NCBI RefSeq assembly: GCF_000226215.1
Contig: NZ_AGFF01000021.1
Coordinates: 1-52,037, forward strand
From: Dietzia alimentaria 72
GTDB lineage: Bacteria; Actinomycetota; Actinomycetes; Mycobacteriales; Mycobacteriaceae
Direction of reading: 5' to 3'
DNA: 52,037 bases
Positions 1-11,306 of this stretch are shown here, piece after piece (position 1 is the stretch's first letter; every line of letters starts with the position of its first letter). Under the pieces are notes generated by a model. That model was not told where the DNA came from. It did no database searches and saw only the letters and a list, made by a program, of their open reading frames with translations. The position numbers were made by a program, and so were the translations under genes.

Positions 1-1
1 A

Positions 2-1090
2 CCCACTGGCCCTATCTGCCACCTGTTCGTTGGGTGCCTGCCATTTAGCCGATGCGCGTTCGTCTACCCGGCGACCGACATGCAGCAAGACGCCTGGCTT
101 CGAGCGCACGTAGCGATGTTCGAGGCGCTCGGCGGCTCGGTACCGCGGATCGTGTGCGACAACCTCAAAACCGGCGTGGTCAAGCACCCACGCGACGGGG
201 AGATCGTGCTTAATGACGCCTACCGGGAGATGGCCGCCCACTACTCCGCAGCCGTCCTACCAGGAAGAATCCGGCGCCCGAAAGACAAATCTGGGGCCGA
301 AAACACCGTCTTGCATGTGGCGACCTGGGTCATCGCCGGACTGCGGGACCGGCAGTTCGCCACACTGCACACGCTGGCCGAGGCGATCGGCGAGCGGATG
401 GACGCCTGCAACCGCGAGCCGTTCCAGAAACGCCCCGGCTCGAGGCTCAGCGTGTTCACCGCCGAGGAGCAGCCGCTGCTGACGCCGCTGCCGGCAGTGG
501 CGTACGAGATCAGCCGGTGGCTCTACAGTCGGCGCGTGGGCCGCAACGGCCACGTGGTGGTCGAGCGCAACTACTACTCCGCCCCGCTGGCGCACATCGG
601 CACCAAGGTCGACGTCCGGATCACCGCCCGCACGCTGGAGATCTACCGCGGCACCGAACGACTCTCCAGTCATCTTCTGCTGCCGGACAGCGCCTCGGGC
701 CAGTACCGCACCAACGACGCTGACCTGCCGGCCGGTAAGCAGTACCAACAGTGGGATGCACCCCGGGTGCGCCAGTGGGCCGAACGGGTAGGACCCTCAG
801 CAGTGATCGTGATCAACCGGATCTTCGAATCCGTGCCCGTCGACGAGCAAGGCCTGGACGCCGCCCTGGCGGTGCTGCGCCTTTCGCGGCGCTTCTCGGC
901 CGAGCGGGTCGAAGCCGCGTGCGCCCTGGCGCTGACCGGCCCGATCCGCTCGCCCCGGTACGCGCACATCCAGCCGATCCTGGTCACCGGCCAAGACAGG
1001 ACCGCGACTCTGCGGCCACCACGGGAAGCACCGAATGAAGTCGGCGGATACGTCCGCGGGGCCGACTACTACGCCGGAGGTACCCGATGA
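2..1090 (+). CDS. istA: IS21-family transposase IstA, 5' end outside the window
   Basis: DDE transposase of an IS21-type element. The frame is open from base 2, so the start codon and the N-terminal DNA-binding part lie upstream. The visible part starts inside the catalytic core (LFVGCLPFSRCAFVYPATD, then the typical GG-P-IVCDNLKTGV block with a catalytic Asp). It ends in the positively charged C-terminal region that follows the Mu-type beta-barrel part (VERNYYSAPLAHIGTKVDVR). Its last 4 bases overlap the start of istB, the normal IS21 arrangement that couples the two genes. No internal stop is seen. Confidence 0.93.
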   Translation, partial: PTGPICHLFVGCLPFSRCAFVYPATDMQQDAWLRAHVAMFEALGGSVPRIVCDNLKTGVVKHPRDGEIVLNDAYREMAAHYSAAVLPGRIRRPKDKSGAENTVLHVATWVIAGLRDRQFATLHTLAEAIGERMDACNREPFQKRPGSRLSVFTAEEQPLLTPLPAVAYEISRWLYSRRVGRNGHVVVERNYYSAPLAHIGTKVDVRITARTLEIYRGTERLSSHLLLPDSASGQYRTNDADLPAGKQYQQWDAPRVRQWAERVGPSAVIVINRIFESVPVDEQGLDAALAVLRLSRRFSAERVEAACALALTGPIRSPRYAHIQPILVTGQDRTATLRPPREAPNEVGGYVRGADYYAGGTR

Positions 1091-1833
1091 GCAGCATCGA
1101 CATCGAAACCAAACGCAAACTCCGCGAGATGGGCGCCCAGCCCCTGCTCGAGGCCATCGAGGCCCAACACGAGGACCACGTCCTCGGGATGAGCTTTCAC
1201 GAGCGGCTGCAGCTGTTCGTCGACCACGCGCACGAGAGTTTCAACCATTCCAAAGTCGATGGTCTGATCCGCCGAGCAGGGCTTCGGTACCCGAGCGCGG
1301 ATCTGCGGCGAGTGGACCTGATCGAGGAGCGTGGCCTGAACCGAGCGGTGCTCGCCCAGCTGGCGACCTGCTCGTTCATCGATCGTCAGCAGAACGTCGT
1401 GTTCCAGGGTTTCACCGGCTCGGGCAAGTCCTACCTCGGATGCGCCCTGGCCAAGCAGGCCTGCACCCACCGGTTCCGGGCGCACTACATTCGGATGCCC
1501 GACCTCGAAGAGGCCTGGGCGTTGGCGAAAGACCGACCGCAGGGGCAGACGAAGTTCCTGAAGAAGTACGCCGCGTTCTCACTGCTGGTGATCGACGAAT
1601 GGCTGCTCGACCACCCGGACGAGGCGATGCGCAGCATGCTGCTCGAACTCCTCGAGCGGCGCTACGACACCGGCTCCACCGTGTTCTGCACCCAGTACGC
1701 GAAGAAGGACTGGCACCAGCGCCTGGGCTCCGGGGTCCACGCCGACGCGATCATGGACCGAATCGTCCACAGCGCCATCTGGATCGACACCGGCACCCAC
1801 AACATGCGCGAACACGCCGCAGCAAACCAGTAA
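1087..1833 (+). CDS. istB: IS21-family helper ATPase IstB
   Basis: AAA+ ATPase of 248 residues that assists IstA in target capture and strand transfer. The Walker A motif GFTGSGKS is at about residues 108-115 and Walker B LLVIDEW at about 165-171. The following segment has the IstB-typical CTQYAKKDWHQRLG and DAIMDRIVH blocks. The ATG overlaps the end of istA. The length matches intact family members, so this gene looks functional provided the upstream part of istA is intact. Confidence 0.93.
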   Translation: MSSIDIETKRKLREMGAQPLLEAIEAQHEDHVLGMSFHERLQLFVDHAHESFNHSKVDGLIRRAGLRYPSADLRRVDLIEERGLNRAVLAQLATCSFIDRQQNVVFQGFTGSGKSYLGCALAKQACTHRFRAHYIRMPDLEEAWALAKDRPQGQTKFLKKYAAFSLLVIDEWLLDHPDEAMRSMLLELLERRYDTGSTVFCTQYAKKDWHQRLGSGVHADAIMDRIVHSAIWIDTGTHNMREHAAANQ

Positions 1834-1878
1834 GTAACTCCCCGGACGGGGCCGGTGGACCCCACGGACGCGATCACC

Positions 1879-1935
1879 GGCCCCCAACGGCAATACTGCT
1901 GGCCCCCGGACGCAATATCCGGTGGCCCCCAAACC
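1879..1935 (+). repeat. Tandem GGCCCCC repeats at the putative right end of the IS21 element
   Basis: GGCCCCC occurs at 1879-1885, 1901-1907 and 1924-1930, each followed by a related A-rich stretch, with a spacing of 22-23 bases. IS21 elements carry several such transposase-binding repeats at each end, so these probably mark the right end of the istAB element. The last copy overlaps the first codons of the next transposase gene, which suggests that the IS21 insertion replaced the original start of that gene. Confidence 0.55.
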
Positions 1936-2622
1936 TCCAAATACTCACTCCGGGGCCACCGCAGTGCAGATTTGGGAGAAGATCCGCGGCCGACGCCAGC
2001 TGGTGGCGCACATCGGCTCCGCCCATACGCCGGGTGAACTCGCCGCGTTGATTGAGATCGCCAAGCAGCGAATCCATGCTGACCAGCACGAACTTGATCT
2101 CGGCCTGGAAGACGCGGCCTCCGCGGTGATCGATCTGCCTGCTCGTTCGGCCGCCGTGGCAAAACGGTCATCGTCACGAATCCTGTGGCAGGGCCTGGCA
2201 GGCAGCTACGAGCGTCTCGGGTTCAACGTGGTGGCCGACCCGGTGTTCCGTGACTTGGTACTGGCCCGTCTGGTCGAGCCGACAAGCAAACTCGATTCGG
2301 TACGGGTGCTCGAACGTCTTGGTCTGGATGCTCCGCACGTCAACACGCTCTACAACTGTTTGGGCCGGGTTGTCGCCCGCGACTACCGCTCCAAGATCGC
2401 TACCGCGTGTTGGCATCACGTCACGGCGGCCAACGGCCCTGGCGTCGCCCTGATCTTGTACGACCTGACCACGCTCTATTTCGAGGCGGAGAAGGAAGAT
2501 GATCTACGCAAAGTCGGCATGAGCAAGGAACGCCGGGTCGACCCGCAGATCACGGTCGGACTGCTGGTGGCCCGTGACGGATTCCCGCTGGATATCCACG
2601 TCTTCGAGGGAAATAAGGCAGA
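1922..2622 (+). CDS. IS1634/IS4-type transposase, 5' exon (split by group II intron)
   Basis: N-terminal half of an IS1634-like transposase, with SGATAVQIWEK near the start and LILYDLTTLYFE carrying a catalytic-type Asp. The exon stops after two bases of a codon at 2622, directly before the intron 5' end GTGCG. Joined to 4916-5735 the reading frame is restored through EGNKAE/TKTLIPVITAF, giving about 506 residues, normal for the family. The GTG at 1922 is the only start available, but its first residues lie in IS21-end sequence, so the native start may have been lost. Expression would need intron splicing. Confidence 0.85.
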
Positions 2623-3273
2623 GTGCGACACGAGGTCGCATGTGTGAGTGGATCACGATGAAGGAGGCACCGATGGTGACGTGATTCCCGGTTCGTGCTC
2701 AACGACCGGTCTCCTCCCTGGCGTGCGTCGCGGGTAACTGCGAGGTGCGAAGCCCAGGGTTCAAGCCGAAGGGCGCTCGATCCTTTCCGAGTGCCACGGG
2801 CGAGGAGAAGGACGGGCGGGCGAACACGAGTGAACCCTTGGTTGATGCCTCGTCATGTTGAAGGTCCGGGTAGAAGGGATGCGGGACCGGACCGAGTTCA
2901 GGGATGGGCCGCTGAGATGCGGCAGATGCCGGGCGCTGATCGGCAAGCGTCTGGGTGAGCACCATCGTCCCCGGGGTATAGAGGGCGCCCTCTCCGTCCG
3001 CGTCTGACGCATGTGGAACGTGGAAACCCCGTCTGGGTCCAGTCAGTGCCCAATGGGCAGGGCTGGTAGGCCGACCGTGAGGAAGGTGCAATCCCCAGCC
3101 GGGAACAGGATGACCCGAGAAGCAAACGCCGGCGGCCGAAAGGCAACGGGAAGGGCGTCACCGAGATGCGGCCACCTCCTGGCCGTGGTGGCGTCGAACC
3201 GGCCGGATACGAGCGTTGTGCTCGGCCCGAGAGGGAGCCCACGCGGGTCAGGTGAGTTCGTGAAGAAAGGACG

Positions 3274-4915
<1,642 letters not shown>

Positions 4916-5735
4916 GACCAAGACGTTGATCCCGGTGATCACCGCCTTCCAGGAGCGGCACGCGATCACTGACATGGTCGTTGTGGCGGACGCCGGAATG
5001 CTCTCTGCGGCCAACCTGAACGCCCTGGAGGACGCCGGCCTGTCGTTCATCGTCGGCTCCCGCACGTCCAAAGCGCCGAAAGAGCTCGAGGACCACTTCG
5101 GGCGCCGCGGTAATGCGATCGCCGACGGCGAGACCGTGGAGCTGACCCGACCTATGGGGCAAGGCCGCGACCGGCGAGACCGCAGAGTGGTGTGGCATTA
5201 CAAGTGGGAACGTGCCCAGCGAGACCGCCGTACGCTCAATGCGCAGATTGACCGCGCCCAGCGGGTGGCCGACCGGGCCGAACCGTTGAAGAAGCAACGG
5301 TTCGTCAAGCTAACCGGTCAGAACGTCACCTTGGACGAGGCATCGATCGAACGAGCTCGTCAGGCGGCCGGCTACAAGGGCTATGTCACCAATATCGGCC
5401 CGGAGATCATGAACGGGAAGGCGATTGTCGCGGCGTACCACGACCTGTGGAAAGTCGAGCAGTCCTTCCGCATGGCCAAATCTGATCTGAAGGCGCGGCC
5501 GATCTTCCACCGGACCCGGGACTCCATCGAAGCGCACCTGACCGTCGTGTTCGCCGCTCTCGCGGTCGCCCGCTACCTGCAGAACATCACCGGCACGTCG
5601 ATAAAGAAGATCGTCGGCACCCTCGAACCCCTGCGCACCATTGTCGTCGCCATCGGTGACCACGAGATGGTCGTCGAACCGACCGTCAACGACGACGCCC
5701 GAAACCTCATCGACGCCATCAACGCGGGTCACTAA
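4916..5735 (+). CDS. IS1634/IS4-type transposase, 3' exon
   Basis: C-terminal half of the transposase interrupted by the group II intron. It begins with the third base of the split Glu codon and runs through TKTLIPVITAFQERH and VVADAGMLSAANL (the second DDE-type Asp). It ends with the YREK-type block of IS4-like enzymes, where VAAYHDLWKVEQSFRMAKSDLKARPIFH carries the catalytic Glu in KVEQSF. No frameshift is seen. The sequence just after the stop should contain the right end of the element, but no matching left end survives, probably because the IS21 insertion removed it. Confidence 0.85.
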
Positions 5736-5738
5736 AAG

Positions 5739-6083
5739 TTGTGGAACTCAGGTCTGGCCAACCGGCTCGCCGTGCTGGAGCCGACCTCGCAGCGGCGGTT
5801 GGATTTCCTGACCGACCTGCACAACTGTGACCTGCTGGTATTGGACGACTTTTTGACCACGCCAGTCGCACCGCACACCGCGGCCGAGTTGCTCAACATC
5901 CTGGCCGCCCGCGAAGGCCGAGGCTCGACCTTGGTGACCTCGCAGTTCGATCCGCCCGACTGGTACAAGTCCCTCCAGGACGCGGTCATCGCCGAATCAA
6001 TCCTCAACCGGATCGTCGCCGGCGCCGAGATCGTCGCCCTCGACGGGCCGAACATGCGCCGGCAGCTCGCCGACGCGCAGTAG
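5739..6083 (+). pseudogene. IS21-family IstB, C-terminal fragment
   Basis: About 110 residues match the back half of an IstB ATPase: Walker B (CDLLVLDDF), then TLVTSQFDPPDWY and IAESILNRIVAGAEIVALDGPNMRR. The Walker A region and everything before it are missing. The fragment begins directly at the end of the IS1634-like element, so that element most likely inserted into, or recombined with, an older IS21 copy. It differs from the intact istB at 1087-1833, so it comes from another IS21 type. Confidence 0.8.
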
Positions 6084-6096
6084 TCAGTCGGAACAC

Positions 6097-6145
6097 AGCG
6101 GTCGGACGGGTGGCACCACCGCTACCGGATACCCGTCCGACCGCT
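6097..6145. repeat. Inverted repeat downstream of the istB fragment
   Basis: Perfect 15-base arms (AGCGGTCGGACGGGT at 6097-6111 and its complement at 6131-6145) flank a 19-base loop. A direct repeat CCGCTACCGGAT also occurs at about 6119 and 6141. This could be the end of the older IS21 element or a transcription terminator behind istB. There is no T-tract. Confidence 0.5.
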
Positions 6146-6154
6146 ACCGGATCG

Positions 6155-6346
6155 TCAGAACCGCGCTACCAAAAACACGTCCCTAACACCAAGTCGGGTG
6201 CCACACTCGGCGCAGACCGGATTAGCGGTGACGGGGGCGCAGAACAGGTGCGTGAATTCGTCGGCCACGGCGGCGTCGGTGATGGTCACCCCGAGTTCGA
6301 CGGTGCGGCAGATGGTGTCGGCGAGCAGACTGGCGGTAGCGTTCAA
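6155..6346 (-). pseudogene. ISL3-type transposase, N-terminal fragment
   Basis: Sixty-three residues starting at a TTG. They resemble the N-terminus of ISL3-family transposases: TICRTVELGVTI.., then THLFCAPVTANPVCAECGTR with a CxxC zinc-ribbon pair. The similarity stops after about 50 residues at LGVRD, where the frame runs into unrelated DNA and a stop. The catalytic domain is absent. The family assignment rests on recalled motifs. Confidence 0.55.
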
Positions 6347-6349
6347 AGT

Positions 6350-6409
6350 GGGCCCTGGGGTGTCCGATGCGTGGTGTGAGAACCTGCATCTTCACACGCC
6401 CCAGGACCC
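6350..6409. repeat. Inverted repeat, probable IS end next to the ISL3 fragment
   Basis: GGGCCCTGGGGTGT (6350-6363) faces ACACGCCCCAGGACCC (6394-6409), which is its complement with two differences. It lies directly upstream of the transposase fragment on the minus strand, so it is probably the element's terminal repeat plus a related internal site that overlaps the transposase promoter. Confidence 0.5.
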
Positions 6410-6447
6410 TTACATCTTGTGCCTCACCGCGTCACCGCCGCAGCCCA

Positions 6448-6475
6448 GCTACGCACTCCGGATCCGGAAGGGCTC
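6448..6475 (+). repeat. 28-base repeat, copy 1 (near the 3' end of the RloC-like gene)
   Basis: This sequence matches 25 of 28 bases at 13026-13053. Both copies lie just beyond the stop codon of a large minus-strand defence gene. A partial third copy is at the right edge of the window (about 52014-52037, minus strand). It may be a relic IS end. Confidence 0.6.
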
Positions 6476-6536
6476 AGTTAGCCATACGGGGACAGCATTC
6501 CTCAGCGCGCTCAACGAGTCGGCCTTGCAGCCAGCT

Positions 6537-8729
6537 CTACTGCTGCATCATCATCTCAAAGTGAGCTGAGTGGCCAGCGGCTTCAAAAATCTGTCGAAAA
6601 GCGCGCAGGTGCATGGTTGCGTCAGAAGAAATACTGGAGTAGTCGACATCCCAAGGCGCAGTATGGGACCCATCGTTATACCAGGACAGAAGCGCCTGGC
6701 ATGCCCACCGATCGCTTTCCGAGACATCCGCGATAATCTTGTCGGTATCGAGCCCCCCTGCGATTTGAAAGTAGTTCTCGATGATCCTCCGCATGGCATT
6801 GGGGAGCCAAGCTGAATGCTCAAGATTGTCTGCCTCGGATGCGGCGCGCACTTGGTCCCAGAGTTGCGTGTAGTTGGACTTTATCGGCGACCTTTCATAG
6901 TGTTTATGGGTGGAAGTTCCGTTAGCTTCCTTGGTTAGTACTAGGTACGAGCGTGTGCCTGGGCTGACGCCCTTTGGGGTGAACACAGATTCCTTGTAAA
7001 AGAATGCGTTGTGGGTTAGAAGGATGACTTGTTCAAGTCTTCCCGTCTCCTGCACGCAGGACTCGAAGAGAGTCCTAAGGAGGAGGTTAATTACAAAGAG
7101 GGTTTCACCGTCTAGGCTGGAAACTGGGTCGTCAATTATCGCTACTACCCGATCGGAGGCGCTCTTGTCCTCATGTAAGCGAAGAAGTTTGTGGAAATAG
7201 TAAAGGAAGGAGATTAGGGTCCTCTCTCCTTCACTCAGTGTGTGGCCGGCGGGCGCGCCGTCGGCGCGAGTTAGTCGGTATGAGTCATCGTCGTCAAGGT
7301 GCTGAATCGTGAAGTTAAGAAAACCGAGACTTCGAAGCGTACTGTTGATAGCTTCTACTGTGGGCGCAGCCGACGTCAATCGTTTTTGCAAATCGGCTAG
7401 CTCGCCTCGCTTTTGAATGAGTGTTTGCTTCGCCGAATCTAGCTTTGGTCGCAAGCTTTTGAGCGCCTTTGTGGGTGCTTCGATGGCGCCATCGAAAGTG
7501 GCTAGGTCGTTATCGACAACGGAGTGGACGTAGTACCGCCAGACCTCCTTTTTGAGATCGTCCTTCGCCTGTTCGCGGTTGCGAAGCAGTGAATTGGTTT
7601 CGTCGATTCGTTTGTTTGTAGTGGCGACGATTCTCTCAAGCTCTGTCTCGGAGTCTGAAATCCCCGGCAGGACTACGCGCGACGACGGGGCATTTACCTT
7701 AACTTCGATCTGCCGCTTTCGGGCGACTATGCGCTGTTCCAGCGCTTCTGCTGCTTTCAGAATTGCCGGCGTTTCGTCGACGGGATTAGCGCGGACTCCG
7801 GACAGGAAATTGCTGACCATGGTGAGACGTCGCTCTTCTTCGGCTAGTACCTCTCGGGCACTGCGTATTTGATCTGCGTAGAAGTGATCGAAAAGCGCAT
7901 TAAGTGAAGCTGAAATGTCTTTGTCAATTGCCTGCTGGCAAAACGGACACTGGCCGTTCGACTGATCCAAATATTGTAGTCCCTGTCTCACCCAGTCGGT
8001 ATTGCTGAGAAATCGGGTAAAATCCCCGAAGCTAGTTTCATCTTTCGGTTTTATTGGTTCCTCTAAGAGGTAAGCTTGTTCGGAAGTTATCTCACCTACC
8101 GAAGGTAGAGGCGCAATGCGGGGAACCTCCTGCGCGTTCTCTTCTCCTAATGTCTCGTAAGAGGCAACGAGTTCATCCTCGGACTTTATCCCCTGTGCGG
8201 GGGTGTGATTGCGCACTCTGAGGGCTTCGGACACGTTCTTATTTGAATCTCTAAGAAACCCTTGGAAAGCTTGTTGTAGGGGCTCCGGCAGCGTCTTGCG
8301 TGCCTGCCAGCAAGCATTGGTAAGTGTCTTTTTCGCGTTGACAATTAACTCTTCTTGCCTGCGTATCGTAGTGTCGAACTGTGCGGCCACCGTTTCGGCC
8401 GATTTAATTTCACCGGTTTGGGTCGCGCCACCATTACTGGGTCGCTTACCGGTGAGCTCATCAATTCGTTTTTGATCGTCAGGGTTGCCGTCCCTGATTG
8501 CAAAAACTCCAGGTATGCGTTGATCCGGATGAAGAAGAAGCTCAACGAAGTTTTTGTCAAAAAGCTCTAGGCTACGCCCTGGCTCCTTCATTGAATTAAG
8601 ACTTTTGGCGATTGAGGATTTTCCTGAACCGTTTGGTCCGTAGAGAAAAGTTATCTGAGCGAAGGGCTGTAAGGGTGGCGCATCAGCGCCGAAGCACGGG
8701 ATGTGGTCGAGTTTCAATGATTCGATCAT
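6537..8729 (-). CDS. RloC/PrrC-like ABC-type ATPase, putative anticodon nuclease
   Basis: A 730-residue SMC/Rad50-like ATPase of the AAA_13 type (COG4694, annotated as wobble-nucleotide-excising tRNase). Walker A GPNGSGKSS is at 31-39, a zinc-hook-like CPFC at 261-264 within coiled coil, the ABC signature LSEGERTLISF at about 498-508 and Walker B AIIDDPVSSLD at 530-540. The C-terminal region has R647-x3-E651 and H689, which fits the Arg-Glu-His triad described for PrrC/RloC nucleases. Such proteins cut tRNA anticodons when phage or DNA damage signals appear. The GC content is visibly lower than in neighbouring genes, consistent with transfer. ATG at 8729; no partner gene is adjacent. The nuclease role is inferred. 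Confidence 0.75.
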   Translation of the reverse strand: MIESLKLDHIPCFGADAPPLQPFAQITFLYGPNGSGKSSIAKSLNSMKEPGRSLELFDKNFVELLLHPDQRIPGVFAIRDGNPDDQKRIDELTGKRPSNGGATQTGEIKSAETVAAQFDTTIRRQEELIVNAKKTLTNACWQARKTLPEPLQQAFQGFLRDSNKNVSEALRVRNHTPAQGIKSEDELVASYETLGEENAQEVPRIAPLPSVGEITSEQAYLLEEPIKPKDETSFGDFTRFLSNTDWVRQGLQYLDQSNGQCPFCQQAIDKDISASLNALFDHFYADQIRSAREVLAEEERRLTMVSNFLSGVRANPVDETPAILKAAEALEQRIVARKRQIEVKVNAPSSRVVLPGISDSETELERIVATTNKRIDETNSLLRNREQAKDDLKKEVWRYYVHSVVDNDLATFDGAIEAPTKALKSLRPKLDSAKQTLIQKRGELADLQKRLTSAAPTVEAINSTLRSLGFLNFTIQHLDDDDSYRLTRADGAPAGHTLSEGERTLISFLYYFHKLLRLHEDKSASDRVVAIIDDPVSSLDGETLFVINLLLRTLFESCVQETGRLEQVILLTHNAFFYKESVFTPKGVSPGTRSYLVLTKEANGTSTHKHYERSPIKSNYTQLWDQVRAASEADNLEHSAWLPNAMRRIIENYFQIAGGLDTDKIIADVSESDRWACQALLSWYNDGSHTAPWDVDYSSISSDATMHLRAFRQIFEAAGHSAHFEMMMQQ

Positions 8730-9549
8730 CTTAGTTCGCTTTCGTTCGCTTCAACTGCACCCGAAATTGGTTGCTCCGCTTACCTGAAGTGTTCCTTCAA
8801 TGTGGGGCGCTGGATGTTCGCGTGCTGCTCGCTCCCCGCGCCAATTCTCGTCGACGAGTGAGCCGAGGGAGTGACCCCGACGGTCATCGCCCATGTTAAC
8901 CGTGTACGAGTCAAATTCTGGCGCGCTTTGCTACAGCGTGTCTGATACTTGGGCTGCGATAGCCAGCTGAGTTCGAATCCGACGAGGCCGACGGTGCTTG
9001 GTGTCGCCGGTGAATCTTGGAGCGATATGCGAGCGTTGACGAAGGGGGAAGGCTGAGACGAGACACGGACCTCGCGAGCTGGGTGTCTGTGTTCCGGCCA
9101 TCGCGCCGATCGGGAGACGTACCCATGCTCCCCTGAATGGACGTATGGTTCGCGCTCAGACCCCGGCGTTGAGCAGTCGCACCCAGGTCTTTGGCAGAGA
9201 TATCGAGGGCGGTCTGCGCTGTGACCACAGCCGCGCCCGCGCTGGCCGACAGCAAACCGCCGCCCGTAACGCGGCGACCTACCAAGCCCGACGCGCCCCA
9301 CCCGGCCCTCGTTTACACATCGCCTCAGTCGTCGGCGGCAGCCGATGTCTCGCGGTCGTAGCGAGCGTACTCATGCGTTTTGCCCGTGGTGGACCGAGAG
9401 ACCGGAACGCGCGCCCACTGCCCTTCGCCTGGCTACCGCCCACCTTGTCGTCGTTGCCCCAACGTCTCAGCGCGGCGCGGGGATCCAACTTTCCCAAGAC
9501 GGAAACCCGATCTGAAAACCTGTCAACTCGAGCACGTCATCGTCGCGTG
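8730..9549. other. About 820 bases without a recognisable gene
   Basis: This stretch lies upstream of the RloC-like gene and before the Old Yellow Enzyme remnant. Open frames exist on both strands, but their translations are Arg/Ser-rich, shift between frames and match nothing I know. It must hold the promoter of the RloC-like gene and probably decayed coding DNA. No tRNA or attachment site was recognised. Confidence 0.5.
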
Positions 9550-9644
9550 ATCGCCTTCGACTCATTCCCTCGCCTTACGTCTCTCGGCCGGATTGGCCCC
9601 ATGGGGACGCCCAACCGCATCGTGCTGCCGGCTGTGGATATTAA
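9550..9644 (+). pseudogene. Old Yellow Enzyme-type flavin oxidoreductase, N-terminal remnant
   Basis: The translation FDSFPRLTSLGRIGPMGTPNRIVLPAVDI resembles the N-terminal strand of NADH:flavin oxidoreductases (F..L..P..IG...LKNRIV-P). It is cut at 9644 by the IS1380 element and continues after the element as NVSEYSEIEERG. The start codon and the first few residues are not clear. Confidence 0.65.
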
Positions 9645-11306
9645 CCCCCCTGATTCATGGGGTGTGGGAGATTCGGTTCTCTACGGATGTTGCGTCCTGA
9701 TCGGCGAGTAGGCGTGCGAAAGCTCCGGCTGGCGCTGCCGGTGGGCGGGTCTCCGGGTGGTGCTGTCGTGGGCGGACAGGTGGAGTCAGGCGGGTTTGGG
9801 GATCGCGGCGATCGTGTGGAACACGGAGTCAATGGCGGCGGCCCAGGGCCAGGTCTCGGGGATTCTCACGCGTCGTCGGCGGCTGCTGCGAGTCAACAGA
9901 GCTGCGACGTGCAGAAAGCGGTAGCGCATCGCTTTGGGCTCGCACGCAGCGAGGATGGCGGCCTCGCCGATGCAGGCCAGCATCCGGGTTCACGCGATGA
10001 GGTCCGCGGCGATCATCACCGCCACCAGCCAGGCCTGATTGAGGGCGAACTCGCGTGAGGGAAGCCGGCCCAGGCCGGTGTCCTTGGCGCGGCGGATCCG
10101 GTCCTCGACCCGGGCGTGCGCCCGATGCCGCGCTTCGAGGAACTGCAGTTGCCCGGTGGTGGTGTTGGTAACAAAGGCCTGGTAGCCCCACCCGTCGAGC
10201 TCTTCGAACATCGATAGTTGGGCGCCCGGGTGGGGCCGCTCGCGGCGGACGATCACGCGCATCCCGTCTGGCCACTTGGCGAGCATCCGTGGGGAGAGAA
10301 ACCCGGTCAGCTCTGCGACCTCGGCCCCGTCGCGAATGTCCCCGGAGGGATTGAGCGCTGGCCCCCACGCGGCCTCGGGGCAGGTCGCGATGGCCCGGCG
10401 AATCGGGGCGGTGATGGAGAACCCGACTGAGTATTCCACCTGTCGACCGCGGACGCGGTTCTGCTCGGAGATCCACTCCAACAGGTCATGGGAGGCGCCG
10501 GCGCCGTCGGAGCGGCTCAGCACATCACGCCGATGGGCAGCGGGGATCTGGACGACCGCCTGCCCCAGGACGTCGATGTGGTCGGCAGCGGTGTTGGAGC
10601 CAGCGTTGCCCGGACGCAGACTGGCGGCGAGGAACTCTTCTGTGTTGTCGCACCACACCCCGATTGGGTGGTAGCCGAAGGTCCGCTTATAGGTTGGCGC
10701 GCTCTGTTCTTTCTCGCTGTGGGTGACCACGATGGTGGCGTCCACATCGAGCACGACATTCTGACCCAGATCCCGGCCCGCGCACGTGGAGGCGGGCACC
10801 CCGCCGGGCAGGTGGGACCACACGTGCCGCCGGGCACGAGCCCGCGCCACCTGGATCTTCTTGCGTTTACCAGCGGTGACCTCATCCAGGGCGCGCCACA
10901 CAGTCGGAGAGGAGGCGACCGGCCCCAGGACCGTGGACTGGTGGCGCAGAACCCGGATGTCGGCGATGGACTCCCCGCCACCGGTGAGCATCACCGCGAC
11001 ATCGGTCAACACCCTGCCACGGTCATGGATCGGGATGGATCGGCGCTGCGCCATAGCCTTGGATAGCTCGGCGGTCAGACCGACACGATCAGCCAGAAGG
11101 CGAGGCGCGATCGTCCCGGCGTGAGAAATCACCCCGACATCGTCGACACAGAACGACAGACCAGACGACCACGAAGTACGCTTCACCTACCGAGTGCTTT
11201 CTGCTTGAGAACCTGGATCTCTAGACAAGTCCCAGTTTCCCCTGTTCAGGAAGCACTTCGGCCTATTTTCACCCAGCGATCCGCAGATCCCCATGAATCA
11301 CCGGGG
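9645..11306 (-). mobile_element. IS1380-family insertion sequence with TTAA target duplication
   Basis: A complete 1662-base element. The left end (9645-9662) and the inverted right end (11289-11306) agree at 16 of 18 bases and share TGATTCATGGGG. Both ends are flanked by TTAA (9641-9644 and 11307-11310), the 4-base target duplication used by IS1380 elements. It interrupts an Old Yellow Enzyme gene. Its transposase has an in-frame stop, so this copy is probably no longer autonomous. Confidence 0.92.
9786..11186 (-). pseudogene. IS1380-family transposase with in-frame TGA
   Basis: DDE transposase of the IS1380 type, read from 11186. Recognisable parts are NVVLDVDATIVVTHSEKE (catalytic Asp), KRTFGYHPIGVWCDNT, a central LSRSDGAGASHDLLEW block and a C-terminal RAHARVEDRIRRAKDTGLGRLP with the catalytic Glu. 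The frame is closed by TGA at 9990-9992 after AADLIA, yet it continues in the same frame with TRMLACIGEA to 9786. The family has Trp (TGG) at this position, so one base change has removed the last 67 codons or so. Full length would be about 466 residues. Confidence 0.88.

Noticed and set aside
8780-9301. 173-codon open frame on the minus strand upstream of the RloC-like gene
   Set aside because: Arg/Ser-rich translation with no recognisable family and poor start context; may be decayed DNA but I cannot support a gene.
9990-9992. In-frame TGA in the IS1380 transposase as selenocysteine or programmed readthrough
   Set aside because: The family has Trp here and no SECIS-like hairpin is evident; a plain nonsense mutation is simpler.
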